Source of the DNA: Hyphodiscus hymeniophilus
Taxonomy: Eukaryota; Ascomycota; Leotiomycetes; Helotiales; Hyphodiscaceae
DNA: 64,000 bases
NCBI GenBank assembly: GCA_016508695.1
Contig: VNKQ01000004.1
Coordinates: forward strand, 1,674,001-1,738,000
Direction of reading: 5' to 3'
Within the stretch, counting starts at the first letter, position 1. Each line of letters starts with the position of its first letter. This document shows, piece by piece, positions 12,082 through 24,282 of this stretch. A program made the position numbers and the translations under genes. Under the pieces are notes generated by a model. That model had not been told where the DNA came from. It searched no databases and saw only the letters and a program-made list of their open reading frames with translations.

Positions 12082-15000
12082 ATGTCGTCAGGAAGGAGAA
12101 GCTTCCCGCACGATGCAGGAAACCATAGTGCCGCCATCAATGAGCCTTTCTATACGAACGAAGATGTCGCCATTCTACACAACATTGTTGTCCTTGCGCA
12201 GGAGCTTCTGCCTACTCTCCCCGATGGCCAACGACTCCCAACGAATGCGTTATTTGAGGCTTACTACGATGTCCTTCCTAGGAACGGACTCAATGCCGAC
12301 CATGACAACCGATACGCTCGAGTTTTGTTTAAGATTGGAGGGGTGCGTGGTGATGGAACGCTGTACGAGAAGTTCGAAGAGGTACTCTCGAGAATGGGCA
12401 TTGATATCGAATTACATGAAGTCGAGGCGGAATCGGACGGCCAGAACGACAGTATCTATGCAGCCCTCGAAGATACACAAGCAGTCGCCACGATGCAAGA
12501 TGAAAACATTCGGCCACGAGGCAGAGCAAGGCGCAATTCAGACTCAGCGTGGGACCTGGGGATCGAAACACCTGCAAAGCCCCAAAGACGCAACTCGTAC
12601 TCGTCCTATAACAAAGCGAGGGTTCCACCAATCCAAAACCGGCAAGGATTTCTGCGAGAAGTGCTTCAACAGCAAACAACAAATCAATTGCCACGAGAGA
12701 CTCACGATCTACCAGGAAGTAATGTCGGAGCCTGGCTGAACGCCAAGTCAGCACCGCAACATAGGCACCGCGGAAGATCAATCTCAACGCAGCCTGGTAT
12801 TCGAATTCATCGACGGTCGCTCTCTGCCGCAACGGGACGCCCTTTTGCGACGGCAACAACGTCACATCTTGGCTCAGATGAATACAACGCGGAGAGCGAA
12901 ATCACTGCAGTTACGTCCGCGGGCGAGTCGGATATAACAGAGTCCATAGACTCCCCTCAAGAGCCGATTCCCAGTAAGCCATCTGCCAACTTAATGCAAA
13001 CAAAGGCAGACATCAGACTACGGCATCATATCGGCTGCTTAGCCAAATACCAACTGCGAACTTGGCGAGACCAGGCATTGCAACGTCAAGAAGATAGAGC
13101 CAATCTTCAGTCCATTGCGTATCAGCACGACAAGAATGCGCTCTTGTTCCAAGCTCTGGACAACTGGCACAAGCGCTATTTAGAGAAACGAAGCATAGCA
13201 CAAACCGAACGGTTCTTTGCTCATCTGGAAAGACGTTCAGTTAATGCGAGAGACCTCTACGTTCTCCATAACGCATTTACTCTCTGGCATGGATATGCTT
13301 GTGACGAGGCTGAGCGCACTTGGGCTGCTCGAAGACATATGTTCAGGATCAGAATGTTCAATGCTTGGCGAGATATAACTGCTGTCAAAGAACTTAAAGT
13401 GCGGAGACAGGTACTTAAAAAGTTCTTCGGCGTATGGCAGAGAAAGCATAAGACCATTCAGGCCTGTGACACTACAGCCGTACAGATATATGAAGCCAAC
13501 TTGGTAGAGAAGGTCTTGATGCAATGGGCTCGAAACTTATGGGATGTCAAAGCCACGAAATACTGGGCTGAAGGGCTCAAATTGAAGATACTCTCTCTCT
13601 GGAATACCTCAGCTCGGCGAGCTTCCGAGTGTCATCGTACTGCGGAAGAAGAACGACGTCTGCAACTCGCTTGGAATGCGTGGCGGATCTGGAAAGCCAA
13701 AACGGAAAAGCATATCAATCAAGACCAACAAGCTGCGACATTCCGTCAATCATGTCTTTGTATCAGTGCGATCCGAAAATGGCGTAGTGAGACACAGGTA
13801 ATCCCGGCGAAGAAAGCATTGCAGACAGAGGTTGCTATACGATTACTCCGGGACACTCTAGCAATCTGGCTGCACCGCTCGCGGCAGGAAAGTCAGGCTA
13901 CGAATCTTGATCGCATGCGTATTCTGCGCGAAGCCTGGACGAATTGGCGCCACAAATCCAGACTTCGAATGGTGCGTGTTCGTGTTGACCACCGGGTTAT
14001 TTGGGACTCAATCTACAAATGGATGCTCGCTAGAAGGGTAAGCACTACAGAGAAGAAATCAAAGGAGAAGCTTTTTGGCAAAGTTCTACAACACTGGGCG
14101 TGGCGAGCTGTGGAAGTTAAGTATGAGAGATGGGGCCGAGAAGATCTGGCTCAACAGTTTGCTGTTCAGAAGACTCAGCAGAACGTGCTAAGGCACTGGG
14201 CAGGCCGATCTCAATACCTGCAGGAGATTGACGCCGACGCGCAAAATTTTTACTTCTCAAGGCTGTCACGGGGAGCATTCTCGAAGTGGTCAGAGAAGAG
14301 CCCGCATATTCAGCAACTGAAGGAATGGTCTCGCGCTGCTGAATTTTACTTCCTTACTTCGAAGACCTTCAAGCGTTGGAAGGCTTCCACCGAGGCCTCC
14401 AAACGTGAGAAGCGAAAAAATGGCTATGCCCAAGTCCGTCGCACGACCAAGATTAATATGGGTAAAGGGATACTGCTTCGATGGCTTTCCAAGGCTCAAC
14501 AAATACTTGATGGGCAGGCTCAAGCACAGGAATTAGCTAGGAGCAAAAACGTCATCATTGGTATCACCATTTTTGATCGCTGGCGTACCCGTACAGAAGA
14601 ATTGGGTCTTATGGAATCGAAGTGGCAGGAGAGAGTGTTAAGGAAATTCTTCGAGGATTGGAGAGATCGCTCGATAGCTTTCCAAGATTTGAAAGTAGAA
14701 GCTATCAACAGTTTTCAAGAACGGCAACAATGTCGGGCAATCAAGAAATGGGAACTCTTTGTGCTTCAAATGCGAGGTCGCTCTATCCAGGCGGCTGAAG
14801 TTCATGAGAAGAATGCCAAAAGAACTTTCAGAAGGATGTTCAATTACTGGCACCAAAAAGCTGCTGAAAGGCGACCCTTTAAACATATCCTGGTTTCTGA
14901 AACTGGTGGGCCGGCTCAGCTGGGGGGTACAGCGAGAGTGGAGGCCTGGTCAGACTTTGGGGATGAGGAAGGCGAATGGAACAGAGGACTTGAGGAGCCT

Positions 15001-15252
15001 GTTGCCTCTACTGCGCTTCCTGGATATTTGAGCACGCCATCAAGGAGGACAGAAAGGGTGGTGGCTGCAGCTGCGAGATTTTCATCAACGACCCCAAGAG
15101 CTCCCTTGTCAACCCCCTTTGAACGACATCTTCGAGCACAATACTCAGGTGGAATACCAGCTCTAAGAAGGCCACCCGGGAGAAGTAGTTTGGGGCTAGG
15201 AGGAGGCTTCCCTGACATCGCTGATAGGTATGACCGACGGGAAGAATCATGA
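12082..15252 (+). CDS. SFI1: Sfi1 spindle-pole/centrin-binding repeat protein
   Basis: Single-exon gene of 1056 aa. Sfi1 forms long alpha-helical filaments coated with centrin (Cdc31) in the half-bridge of the spindle pole body and drives its duplication. From about residue 310 to 950 the protein is a series of helical repeats of roughly 30 residues, each with an aromatic-rich centrin-binding core such as LRTWRDQALQRQ, FNAWRDITAVKE, LQLAWNAWRIWKAK and LREAWTNWRHKSR. The N-terminal region contains a conserved block (FYTNEDVAILHNIVVLAQEL). The C-terminal tail is low-complexity, rich in Ser, Arg and Pro, as expected for the phospho-regulated end of Sfi1. The chosen ATG is the first in the frame. 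RAV1 follows in tandem. Confidence 0.92.
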   Translation: MSSGRRSFPHDAGNHSAAINEPFYTNEDVAILHNIVVLAQELLPTLPDGQRLPTNALFEAYYDVLPRNGLNADHDNRYARVLFKIGGVRGDGTLYEKFEEVLSRMGIDIELHEVEAESDGQNDSIYAALEDTQAVATMQDENIRPRGRARRNSDSAWDLGIETPAKPQRRNSYSSYNKARVPPIQNRQGFLREVLQQQTTNQLPRETHDLPGSNVGAWLNAKSAPQHRHRGRSISTQPGIRIHRRSLSAATGRPFATATTSHLGSDEYNAESEITAVTSAGESDITESIDSPQEPIPSKPSANLMQTKADIRLRHHIGCLAKYQLRTWRDQALQRQEDRANLQSIAYQHDKNALLFQALDNWHKRYLEKRSIAQTERFFAHLERRSVNARDLYVLHNAFTLWHGYACDEAERTWAARRHMFRIRMFNAWRDITAVKELKVRRQVLKKFFGVWQRKHKTIQACDTTAVQIYEANLVEKVLMQWARNLWDVKATKYWAEGLKLKILSLWNTSARRASECHRTAEEERRLQLAWNAWRIWKAKTEKHINQDQQAATFRQSCLCISAIRKWRSETQVIPAKKALQTEVAIRLLRDTLAIWLHRSRQESQATNLDRMRILREAWTNWRHKSRLRMVRVRVDHRVIWDSIYKWMLARRVSTTEKKSKEKLFGKVLQHWAWRAVEVKYERWGREDLAQQFAVQKTQQNVLRHWAGRSQYLQEIDADAQNFYFSRLSRGAFSKWSEKSPHIQQLKEWSRAAEFYFLTSKTFKRWKASTEASKREKRKNGYAQVRRTTKINMGKGILLRWLSKAQQILDGQAQAQELARSKNVIIGITIFDRWRTRTEELGLMESKWQERVLRKFFEDWRDRSIAFQDLKVEAINSFQERQQCRAIKKWELFVLQMRGRSIQAAEVHEKNAKRTFRRMFNYWHQKAAERRPFKHILVSETGGPAQLGGTARVEAWSDFGDEEGEWNRGLEEPVASTALPGYLSTPSRRTERVVAAAARFSSTTPRAPLSTPFERHLRAQYSGGIPALRRPPGRSSLGLGGGFPDIADRYDRREES

Positions 15253-15801
15253 ACATTGCATTGGGATTTGGGAACCTGGGTGTGGATCAGGGGAGTACAC
15301 GGAGTCTACGGTTTGTTCACGATACGTTTGGTTGGATAATACCCCACGGCTCGAAGCGCATGAGAAAGGCGTTTTGTTTTACCGAATTTAGAAGCATTGT
15401 AGGACAGAATAGTGATGATTCAATGATGTGGTCCGTATTACCGTTCTGACATATCGTAACCAGAAATCTAGAAGGGGCATGATTAATTGAATTTTAAGTA
15501 AATCTGATGGCTGAACGCTCGTGAATAGCACGGGATTTGTTGCCGTGATGATGGTCTTTGACAGCCGGAGCTGATGTCCTCAGCCTCGCCTACCGGTACT
15601 GTAAGTAAGGCCTCGAGTCTCGACAAGCTCCAAATCGAAAGCTCCGTACGACAAAGGTCATCCCACCACGAGACTGTCCAGAGCTACCTGATCAACAACA
15701 CAACACTGCAGCCCCAAATAAGGATCCTTCTCTTTGCCACACCTGTCTCTCCCCCAAATACGGCGCTGAATAGAATACTGCAATGCTCTCCAATCGATAG
15801 C
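15253..15801. promoter_or_regulatory. SFI1 3' end and RAV1 5' region, 549 bp
   Basis: The RAV1 frame remains open upstream to an ATG at 15574, which would add 76 residues. I regard that stretch as 5' leader because the family's conserved N-terminus (MRAVLPGQPRAALQA) begins exactly at 15802. No other feature was seen. Confidence 0.5.
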
Positions 15802-18800
15802 ATGCGCGCTGTGCTTCCAGGACAGCCCAGGGCTGCCCTCCAAGCTGTCTGCACAGGCTACTGGGACAACAAGAGACTTATTGTGAGCCAAGAGCTTTGT
15901 TCCAAATATTCCGATGTTCTAATATGCTGCTAACCTGTAGCGAGACAGGCATACATTATCGGAAACGCATTCGTTATACTCACGGGACCAGATTCCATAC
16001 TACAAACGATCTACGATGAAGACGAGGCTCATCTCGAGGCCATCGCTATCGACGAAGCCACTGGAAAGATAGCAATATGTGCCGGGTCAAATATTCGAGT
16101 CTATAAGCCATATGGGCTAGGTGAAGATGCTCTGAAAGTACTGGGAGAATCTCAAGTTGGTTTGGCAGTGTAAATACTGATCAGGATATACAGTGGTCAC
16201 TGCAACACAGTTTTGAGCTCGGCGAAGCTACCAAAGGCTCGGCGATAACGTTATCATGGGGCGTAGCAGAGGAACTGCTGGTCGGAGGCTCCTGTCTCAC
16301 TCTCTTCTCTACACACGATACCCCGTTGTCGATTTGGAGAACAAAGTTGGCCAATACAGTAAAATTCGCTAACTTTTCGTACGACTCAGCATATATAGCT
16401 TCGACAGGGCAATATGACAGGCTTGTGAAGATATGGAGGCGGCTGTCTTTTGGGTCAGAAGATACACGGTTCGACTTCAGCTACCTTTCTCATCCAGCGG
16501 CCGTTACGAACATGCACTGGCGTAAGCCATACTCTGTGGAACAGACAATGGACAACGTGCTATACACAATTTGCTCGGATAATGTGGTACGGATCTGGGC
16601 TGCGACTGATCTGCATAGCCTTCAGACTCTGCAACTTCGGGCCCAAATTGACCTGAAAGAGTCCATAAAACCCCGCGGCCTCACATTTGCTGAGCCGTTA
16701 GAAATCCGATTTGCTTTTATTGTGGATGGCCGCGACTTTACGTGGGCAACAGAGCATGCTATTCAAGCAAGAGCTTCAGAAGGTGGTCAGGAGAATCACG
16801 CTCTCTCCCACCTGATTGAGGTTGCCAATCGAAGTCCAGAAATTTGCATTGTGCTTGACCAACTGGGGCACATGTCCGCATGGGGTCTCGAGAACTTGGA
16901 TCACAAAGCACAGCAAGCAACGAATATATTCAACGTTGCTCATGTGGATGGTCTGTATCTTGATCTGCCCGAGAAGCTCGAAGATGATTCTTCATATGTT
17001 CAGTTCTACAATTATTATAACAAGTCGGAGGGAGGCCTGAATGTGTTGGTCCATCACTTTGATGGCAAGATAGGGTTCTTCGAGAGTGATGTGGCTAATT
17101 TGTTCGACCCTTCACCGAGGCCAGACCGATTTGTGTCTAAAGCTGTATGGACTGGGCATTCTTCGGCTATCAAAAAGATCGTTCGTAATGTAAGTGGTCG
17201 AGCAGTGATATCACGAACAGACGGCAACGAAGGTATCGTGTGGAAACATGTGGATTCCAAAGGAGCTACGGAAATCGTCCGGCAGAGCACCATCACCGAA
17301 CAAGAATACATTCACAGGATATGTGTCTTGAGAAAGGGGAAGTTTGTGATATACCTCCACTATGGAAAAATCTCGCTATGGGATACCCGACCTCATAAAG
17401 CTATTTTACTAGCGAGTTGCGAATTTACCGTTGAAGGCAAACCTCTTTGTATTCTCATGTTGCCCGAGGAGACGAAAGAAGGCCCTGTTGCACATGTTGC
17501 GACCATCACGTCGAAAATGAAGGGAATCGCCTGGACTGTTACTTTGCCGTCGAGAAGAGCAAGCATATGGGAAATGAACGGCCACGCCGAATGCTCAATT
17601 AGCGAGCTGTGCAAGTTCGATGTGGGCGGTTCTGATGATATCTCATATGTCCTTCCGGTAGACCCAGCAGGATCACCACCTGTGATCTCAGGCTTTTTGG
17701 ACACCTTCGCAAGAGACATTGCTATTTCCTACACAAATTCGGGATTTCTAAGATCCTGGACAGCCAGAGTTGACCTCGAAGCTGGGAAGGTAGACTGGCT
17801 GGAAACTTGCCATGTTGATACTGGAATATCCGACATATCACTAGCCAGTGGTAGTTCTATACGAAAGGCTGCTGTGGTTAATTCCAGTAGGTCTGAACTA
17901 ACGATATGGGATGTGAGAGGTGCGCAGCTTGAGTTTTCTCGGAATTTTGAGTCCCAAGATATGATTCAAGACTTGGATTGGACATCGACTCCAGATGATC
18001 AGTCAATTCTTGCAGTGGGCTTTCGATACCGAGTTGTCTTACTAGCACAGATGCGTTACGATTATCTCAATAAAGGCCCAGCATGGGCCGCGATCCAAGA
18101 ATTCAACATTCGCGATATTACACCACATCCGATTGGCGATTCGACATGGCTTGGAGGTGGAAACCTCATAATAGGAGCCGGCAATCAACTATTTGTTTAC
18201 GATAAGTCTGTTGATCCATCGTCCTCTATAGTGGCCAATCTTAGACTGCCTCATCGGAAGAAGGCTTGGGACCTCTTCGAGGTGGTTACCCGGCTCAATG
18301 GACCATTGCCGGTATATCATCCCCAATTTCTTGGACAATGTACCCTCGCTGGAAAAAGCGCAGTTGTTCAACGCGTGCTTTTATCGTTGCATAAAATGCT
18401 TAAGTACTACGTTGAAGGCGATCACATAGACGATCATCTGGGCATGGATCTGGAGGAGTTTTACACTGGCAATGACGTAATATTACCCTCGATTGTGAAA
18501 AGTATCAAGCTGAATTTCTCAATAGGTGTCTTCGTCGAGAACAGCAGCATCCAAAATCACTAGGTCCTTTGGCAATTTCTCGGACGACGACGAAGAGGAT
18601 GAGACGGTGACAGAGGCCGTGGCAGCTGCAATCAATGAGAAGCTCACCAAAGTTGCCTTACCGCATCTCTCAAGACAGGAGCAAATTAATCTGGCGGATA
18701 TCGTCGAATGCGTGGCGATCGTCGAGAAACAACGGCGATCTATGGACGATAATGCGGCAATTTTCATGCTCTTCTTCCGTCAACATGCACTACGTCGAGG

Positions 18801-20082
18801 CCGGTCAAACGAAATCTTCCTCTCTTGGAGGGAGATCAACTTTGCTTATCACAGCAACAGCCAGGATATCTTGGTCGATATGGTGTCCCGTCACTTCCAC
18901 GGCAAAATGCTTTGGGAGCATGCTCGGGAGAGTGGAATGTTCATGTGGATAACTGATCCGACAGCTTTAGTACCGTATACCCCTGCTTACTTTGGGGTCA
19001 CTCCCTAACTCATGAATACAGAAAGCCCAATTCGAAATTATCGCTCGCAATGAGTACACTAAGAGCGACATGAAGAACCCGATTGATTGCAGTCTTTACT
19101 ATCTTGCACTGAAGAAGAAAACAGTCCTTCAAGGCTTATGGCGAATGGCAGCTTGGAACAGAGAGCAGTCTGCGACAACCAGACTTCTTTCCAACAACTT
19201 CAATGATCCAAAATGGAAGACTGCTGCCATGAAGAATGCCTATGCGCTGCTCGGAAAACGCAGACATGGTGAGTCAATCATCCCCAGATACTATCACCTT
19301 TCTAACAGGTCCAGAATACGCAGCAGCCTTTTTCTTGCTAGCGGATTGTCTCAAGGATGCCGTGAACGTGATTTTAAACCAGCTGAAAGATCTTCAGCTC
19401 GCAGTTGCTGTGACTAGAGTGTATGAAGGCGAGAGAGGTCCTATTTTGAAAGAGCTACTTGAGGAAAAGATTCTGCCTTTGGCTGCTCAAGAAGGCAACC
19501 GTTGGTTGGCATCTTGGGCATTCTGGATGTTGCACAGAAGAGATATGGCCGTGCGAGCTCTGATTGTAAGCCGAGCACTTCCACTAGCCGTCCTGAGTCA
19601 GGTTGCTGATCTATACGCAGTCGCCAGTCTACACACTCCTCGAAACCCCGCAATCTCCAGATCTTCAAGCTAAGCTCTTCCTGACAGATGACCCTGCCCT
19701 TGTCATCCTGTATTCGCAGCTCCGCCAGAAGACATTGCAAACTCTCCGTGGAGCATCAAAAGTTACTCCGAAGGTGGAATGGGCTTTTGTCCTGCATAAT
19801 GCTCGCCTGTATGACCGGATGGGCTGTGATCTACTCGCATTGGATCTCGTTCGCAACTGGGAATTCCTCCTTCCCGCGCCAACTGTATTCAAGACTCTTG
19901 GCGGTGATGCGGATCCTCGCCAGTTGCTCCGCAGGCGCTCCTCTCTTGTCGTGGCAGATTTGCCAATGCCTATTGTGCCGGACATGAAGGCTGGAGGTGT
20001 ACATGGTGGAATGCACCAGCCGCCTCCAAGTGTATTCGAGGAGCCAGAAAGTAGCTCTTTGTTAGATAGTTTTGGGTTCTAG
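15802..20082 (+). CDS. RAV1: RAVE complex subunit Rav1 (V-ATPase assembly regulator)
   Basis: Rav1 (DmX/rabconnectin family) works with Rav2 and Skp1 to reassemble vacuolar V1 and Vo sectors. Seven exons fit the frame: 15802..15882, 15949..16137, 16194..18476, 18526..18969, 19022..19268, 19315..19565, 19621..20082 (1318 aa). The N-terminus (MRAVLPGQPRAALQA, then AYIIGNAFVILTGP) and two WD40 propellers (for example YDRLVKIWRRL and DNVVRIWAAT) lead into the Rav1 C-terminal domain. That domain carries the near-invariant blocks NPIDCSLYYLALKKK, LQGLWRMAAWNREQ and EYAAAFFLLADCLKDAV. The exon 5/6 junction has two in-frame acceptors six bases apart (AG ends at 19308 and 19314). I prefer the second because it yields the family sequence RRH-EYAAAFF. 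Confidence 0.94.
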
Positions 20083-21053
20083 GTCAGGTTTCTGGATCAG
20101 GCTAGAAATTGCATAGGGGACGTAATGGAATGAAGGCTTTGGATTGCATCCTCTGGTGTTAATGGACGACACTTATTAAATACCCTCGACTGGATACGGC
20201 GATGGTTATGGAATAGTTCAGGTTCCGGCATAGCGAAGGGTTTTGAGTCTTCTCTGTACTTGTACAATACATTAAATAAGAAAGCAACAATTCTGACGTC
20301 CTTCAACCCAGAGCCCGAACAAGGTCAAACTAGCCCAGCGCTTCGTGACTTCGTCCAAACAAATGCGAATCGACCTACTCATAGCCCCGAGCACGTTATC
20401 TTGCTGACATCTGAGGGACCTCATTTTCCACCTATCATGCCACGCCTCACCTCCCACATCCACGTGTGTCCGCTGTCCGTCACTCACTTGTTCAAGCTAA
20501 AAGCATCGCGCAATGCACCGAGTAATCAATCACGCAGCTCAAGCGCCTTCCAGATCCCAACGCCCCGAGGCATCTTCGGAAAATTACAATCACCTCAGCT
20601 GCCCATCCCACGCACTTGTGGCTGGCCCTAACGGCTCTCCGTGGGCCAAGGGGGCCTATCCAGACAGCTGTAAAGATAGCCCTGGACGCTAAGGGGGCGA
20701 GGGGCACACGGCGACACGCACACCCCCCTTCCTGCCGCAGAGCTGCATCCGGCGTATAGTATGTGGGAACGAGGCCAAGAAGAGAGCTAAAAACTGCGAC
20801 GAGGAACAAAACAATGCAGGTTGCTGGGAGACCGGGTGTTGGTGGTCCTGGGGTTGTAGCGTGAACCTACGACTGGTTTGGGCGACGAGTGCTGGAGGCT
20901 AGAGACTAGAAGAGAGCGAGCCTATCTGGAAGGGTGGGGCTTGTGTAACTAATAGCCTGTTTCGGAACATCGGTCTTGATTAATGGGGATTTGAGTCTTA
21001 TTGTCAGATTAGTACTCTATATTTCTAATCTAGTGCCCGTGAGGGACAAAGGT
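20083..21053. other. Convergent intergenic region RAV1 / OPT transporter, 971 bp
   Basis: Holds the two 3' ends. A GC-rich patch lies near 20630-20760. ORFs on both strands (for example 20260..20631) lack family resemblance and good codon pattern, and I see no gene here. Confidence 0.55.
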
Positions 21054-23478
21054 TTAGAGATGAGGCACGGAAGCGCTGGCCAAGGCTAAGTTCACGATAC
21101 TGACGACTCCTTCTCCAAGGATCAACCCAGATGCGAGAACTACTATGGGAGTCTCCTCTCGCCGGCGGTAGGAGCGCCAATACCAGTTTATGAAGCCCCC
21201 GATGGCTCTGGCGAGAGTAAAAGATGGCACGTTGTACATGCCTAAACTGATTCAGCTATGTTCTGCTTGTAGTGATTGGGATGGGGACTTACCAACTGCA
21301 ACCGCAATCCCTCCTGGAATATAAGGGTGCCATCTCTTTCCCGCACCTAATATGCGTACCATAGTCGTGACGGTGAAAATGACCGCTGCACCAAGCGCCC
21401 ACTGCGCTGCCATAGGCGGCAAACCTTTACCAGTGACCAATCTGGCAGTGAAAATCCATACATAGCCAGTTGGGACTTGGAACAGATCGCCGGGTACCTC
21501 ATACACGCTTGTGTACAGTCTATAGATGAGAGCACTTACGACAGCTCCCACCGTGCTGCCAATTATCTGCCCCCAGAATTGGGCATTGGGTGCTGCGCCG
21601 AGAAGATGCCCAGTCTTGAGATCTTGCATGAGGTCCCCAGCTTGCAGAGCACCTGCTTCAGAGACAGCACCAGCGATAAGATTGATGAGGACCGAATTCT
21701 TGTTCGACTGGGGAATGATGACCGCGAAGAAAAGTTGGGCCAGTTTGCTGATTCCAGACACGGGGTTCAGATCTGTTTCCCCTAGAGCTCGAACACCCAT
21801 GATTGAAAGGATGAGTGCCATGAACACAGCTATAACGATCGCATAATATGGAACGAGAGCACCGAACGTGATGCGAATGCTGGCTATGCAGAACAGGATT
21901 GAGAGAATGAGTCCGATCCAGACGGTGCGATTGTTGACCAAATGCTCAGGGGGGGCATCGGGCTCAGGAAGATCCTTTAAGTCATCGAGTGAGGGCGGAG
22001 TGATGGTAGGGTCCTCTTGAGAGCAGGGTCCCGTCTCTGAGAGGGGCGTGGGAGGTTGTTCGCTCCCCATAATGGGAGCATATCCTTTCGATGACTTCTT
22101 GGACCCAATGCTTAAAAGACCCTTCCAATCTCGCCTCTTGATCTTGTGTCGAGCAGCTTGAATGTACTCTCCACCATGCATAGCAATTGGGCTGAGTGCA
22201 ATGTAGCCCAAAGAAATCACTGAATCCGCAAGCATAATCGCCAAAGATATCCAAACGATCCAGCCCTTGGATCCTGTCTCCCAGTCGTCCACTGGGCCTG
22301 GGGCCCATTTCCTACTCTTTGCCAAAGGAGACAGGATTCCCCAACCCACAATTGCTCCCAATAGCATGTGCGTAGTTGTAGCAGGGCCCATGATGATTCC
22401 CTGACCAACGTAGGCGAGAGACGGGTTGAGAGTCCATAACCAAGAATTTGCAATTGTCCACCCGAATACCGGTAGATTGCGAAGAATGGGGAAGAAGTAT
22501 GTGGCGAGTGTATAAAACCCAGAGATAGCGAAAGAAATGACCAATAATTTCACCTTAGATTTCCAGCTGCTTTGCTGTCGGCTTTTGTTCAACTCCTCTA
22601 CATCTGCCTCCTCATCCTCCATGATTTCTTGTGCCACATGATCCTCTCCACCGCGAGGTGGAACAGGTCCATCTGAAACAGGTTCCTTCCCATGCAAGAC
22701 CCCAATCATCAATGCTGTCGCAGTCCCACTCGGAAACTTCAGCTTCTCCCGGATGATGACCTGTCTTCGCAGCGGTACCGCAAAGACCACCCCGAAGAAA
22801 CAGAGTCCCAGAGCCCATAAAATAAGCTTCCACAGACTCAAGAATAAAGGCCCTTGTTCCTCAGGCTTCAGCATGTAGTTCAATGCTGGCATCACGCCAA
22901 CAAATCCACAGCCCAGAGGCATCGTACCCATCGACCCCGCTACTGTTTGTACGAGGACGTTCTCGACAGGTGTAAAAGGTAAGTCGAGGTGTTTGGAAAG
23001 GGTTTTGAAGAAAGCGAAGCCAATGAGTGAAGAAGGCATGCTCATACTGGATACCCAGCCGGTTCTGCACGCAAGAGAGGAGTCAGTTGTTTCTCTGTCA
23101 GGAGAGGTTCGGAAGAAAATGAACGGCCTTGGACAAGGCTTGGAGGACTTCCTCATGAGACGATTTTTGAAAGCAATGTATTGGCCATATTTTGTTCTTG
23201 AAACAGCCAAGATAGAAAAGAAATAACTCCCGATAAACGTACTGCAAGCCGAAGTACATATTCGAGAAGCAAATAATCAGCCCTACACCCAATCCAACCA
23301 GAATACCGCGAGTTGTAAAGTTCTGCCCCTCGCTGGCATGGCTGGCGATGAATCTGCGAGCTTCGCTGCGGCGCCGCCGCTGTATTTCAACCTCATCTGA
23401 GGATCCATCGTCGTGAGAAGAGGAGGGGTTGGAGATGGATTGGTAGCTCGGACCCGTGGTTCCTCTATCGGGAGCCAT
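21054..23478 (-). CDS. OPT-family oligopeptide/metal-chelate transporter
   Basis: Proton-coupled membrane transporter of the OPT superfamily, in the YSL-like branch (related to yeast YGL114W) that carries small peptides, glutathione or metal chelates. Exons: 23243..23478, 21293..23064, 21054..21241 (731 aa). A soluble, basic N-terminus (EIQRRRRSEARRFI) precedes about 14-16 hydrophobic segments, starting with ILVGLGVGLIICFSNMYFG. The diagnostic FPSGTATALMIGVLHG block follows the third or fourth segment, and GDLMQDLKTGHLLGA occurs in the C-terminal half. A long hydrophilic loop lies mid-protein. The first intron (178 nt) is the longest in this gene. An in-frame ATG at 23514 would add 12 residues; I chose 23478 for its better context. 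Substrate cannot be read from sequence. Confidence 0.93.
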
Positions 23479-24282
23479 CGTCGTTTGCGGATATAGTTTG
23501 TAATATTTGAGCAAAGGTTCAACAGTCGTCTGAATAAATCAGACCCCCACTTCTGGTGAACAGTCGGACCATGGCCGTATATGTCGTGATGTTTTCGTGC
23601 ACCAGTGAGATCCACCCCGCTGACCAATTTCGATATCGTCATGTGCGGTTGTGGTCTCTTCTGCACTCCGGACACAGCAGCGAGGCTCTCCTAGCTCTCC
23701 TAGACCACCACAAGAAAGGCCTACGAGTAGGGCAGAAACACTTAACTATCTACCTTGTCCTTAAGTTGCGTTAGATATTTGAGATGTATATTGGACGAGA
23801 CTGAGATATTCCGGGGTAGTTCTTTGTGCTGCAGATAACTTTAGTAGCTGCCTCAAATCAAGCAGGGCTGCAAGAGTTCGATTGCAGTTCAGAACGTACG
23901 AGGGAGACGTGAGCGGGTATGTGACAGTGACAGTGACCTGTGAAGGATTTGGTGGAGATGGCAACGGACCTTCCAATGGGCCAAGAGGTAAAGGAGCCCA
24001 GCTCTTCGTACCCTCCTCGGTCCTGGCTTTAAGTAGGAAACAAGGTGGAAAGGTTCCAAATTCTCCTCCTAATTGACGGCAAAACTACCTCTCAAGCAGT
24101 TTGTATTGCACAAGATTCATCGTGGCATCGAATGATTCTCATATCATTAATCTTATGTATTGACCGAGAGCCCGGGGGTGTTATGTCTTGACGAAAAGTC
24201 GCTCTAGCCAGACCATTCTCCAAACTCCATCGCTATCAGAACAAGCAGAGCATTTATCTGCCAACAGAATGCCAAGTCCATG
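23479..24282. promoter_or_regulatory. OPT transporter promoter / glycosyltransferase 3' end, 804 bp
   Basis: A short tandem run of GTGACA/TGACAG (three units, about 23920-23937) lies some 450 bp upstream of the transporter start. Its role is unknown. No gene was recognised. Confidence 0.45.
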
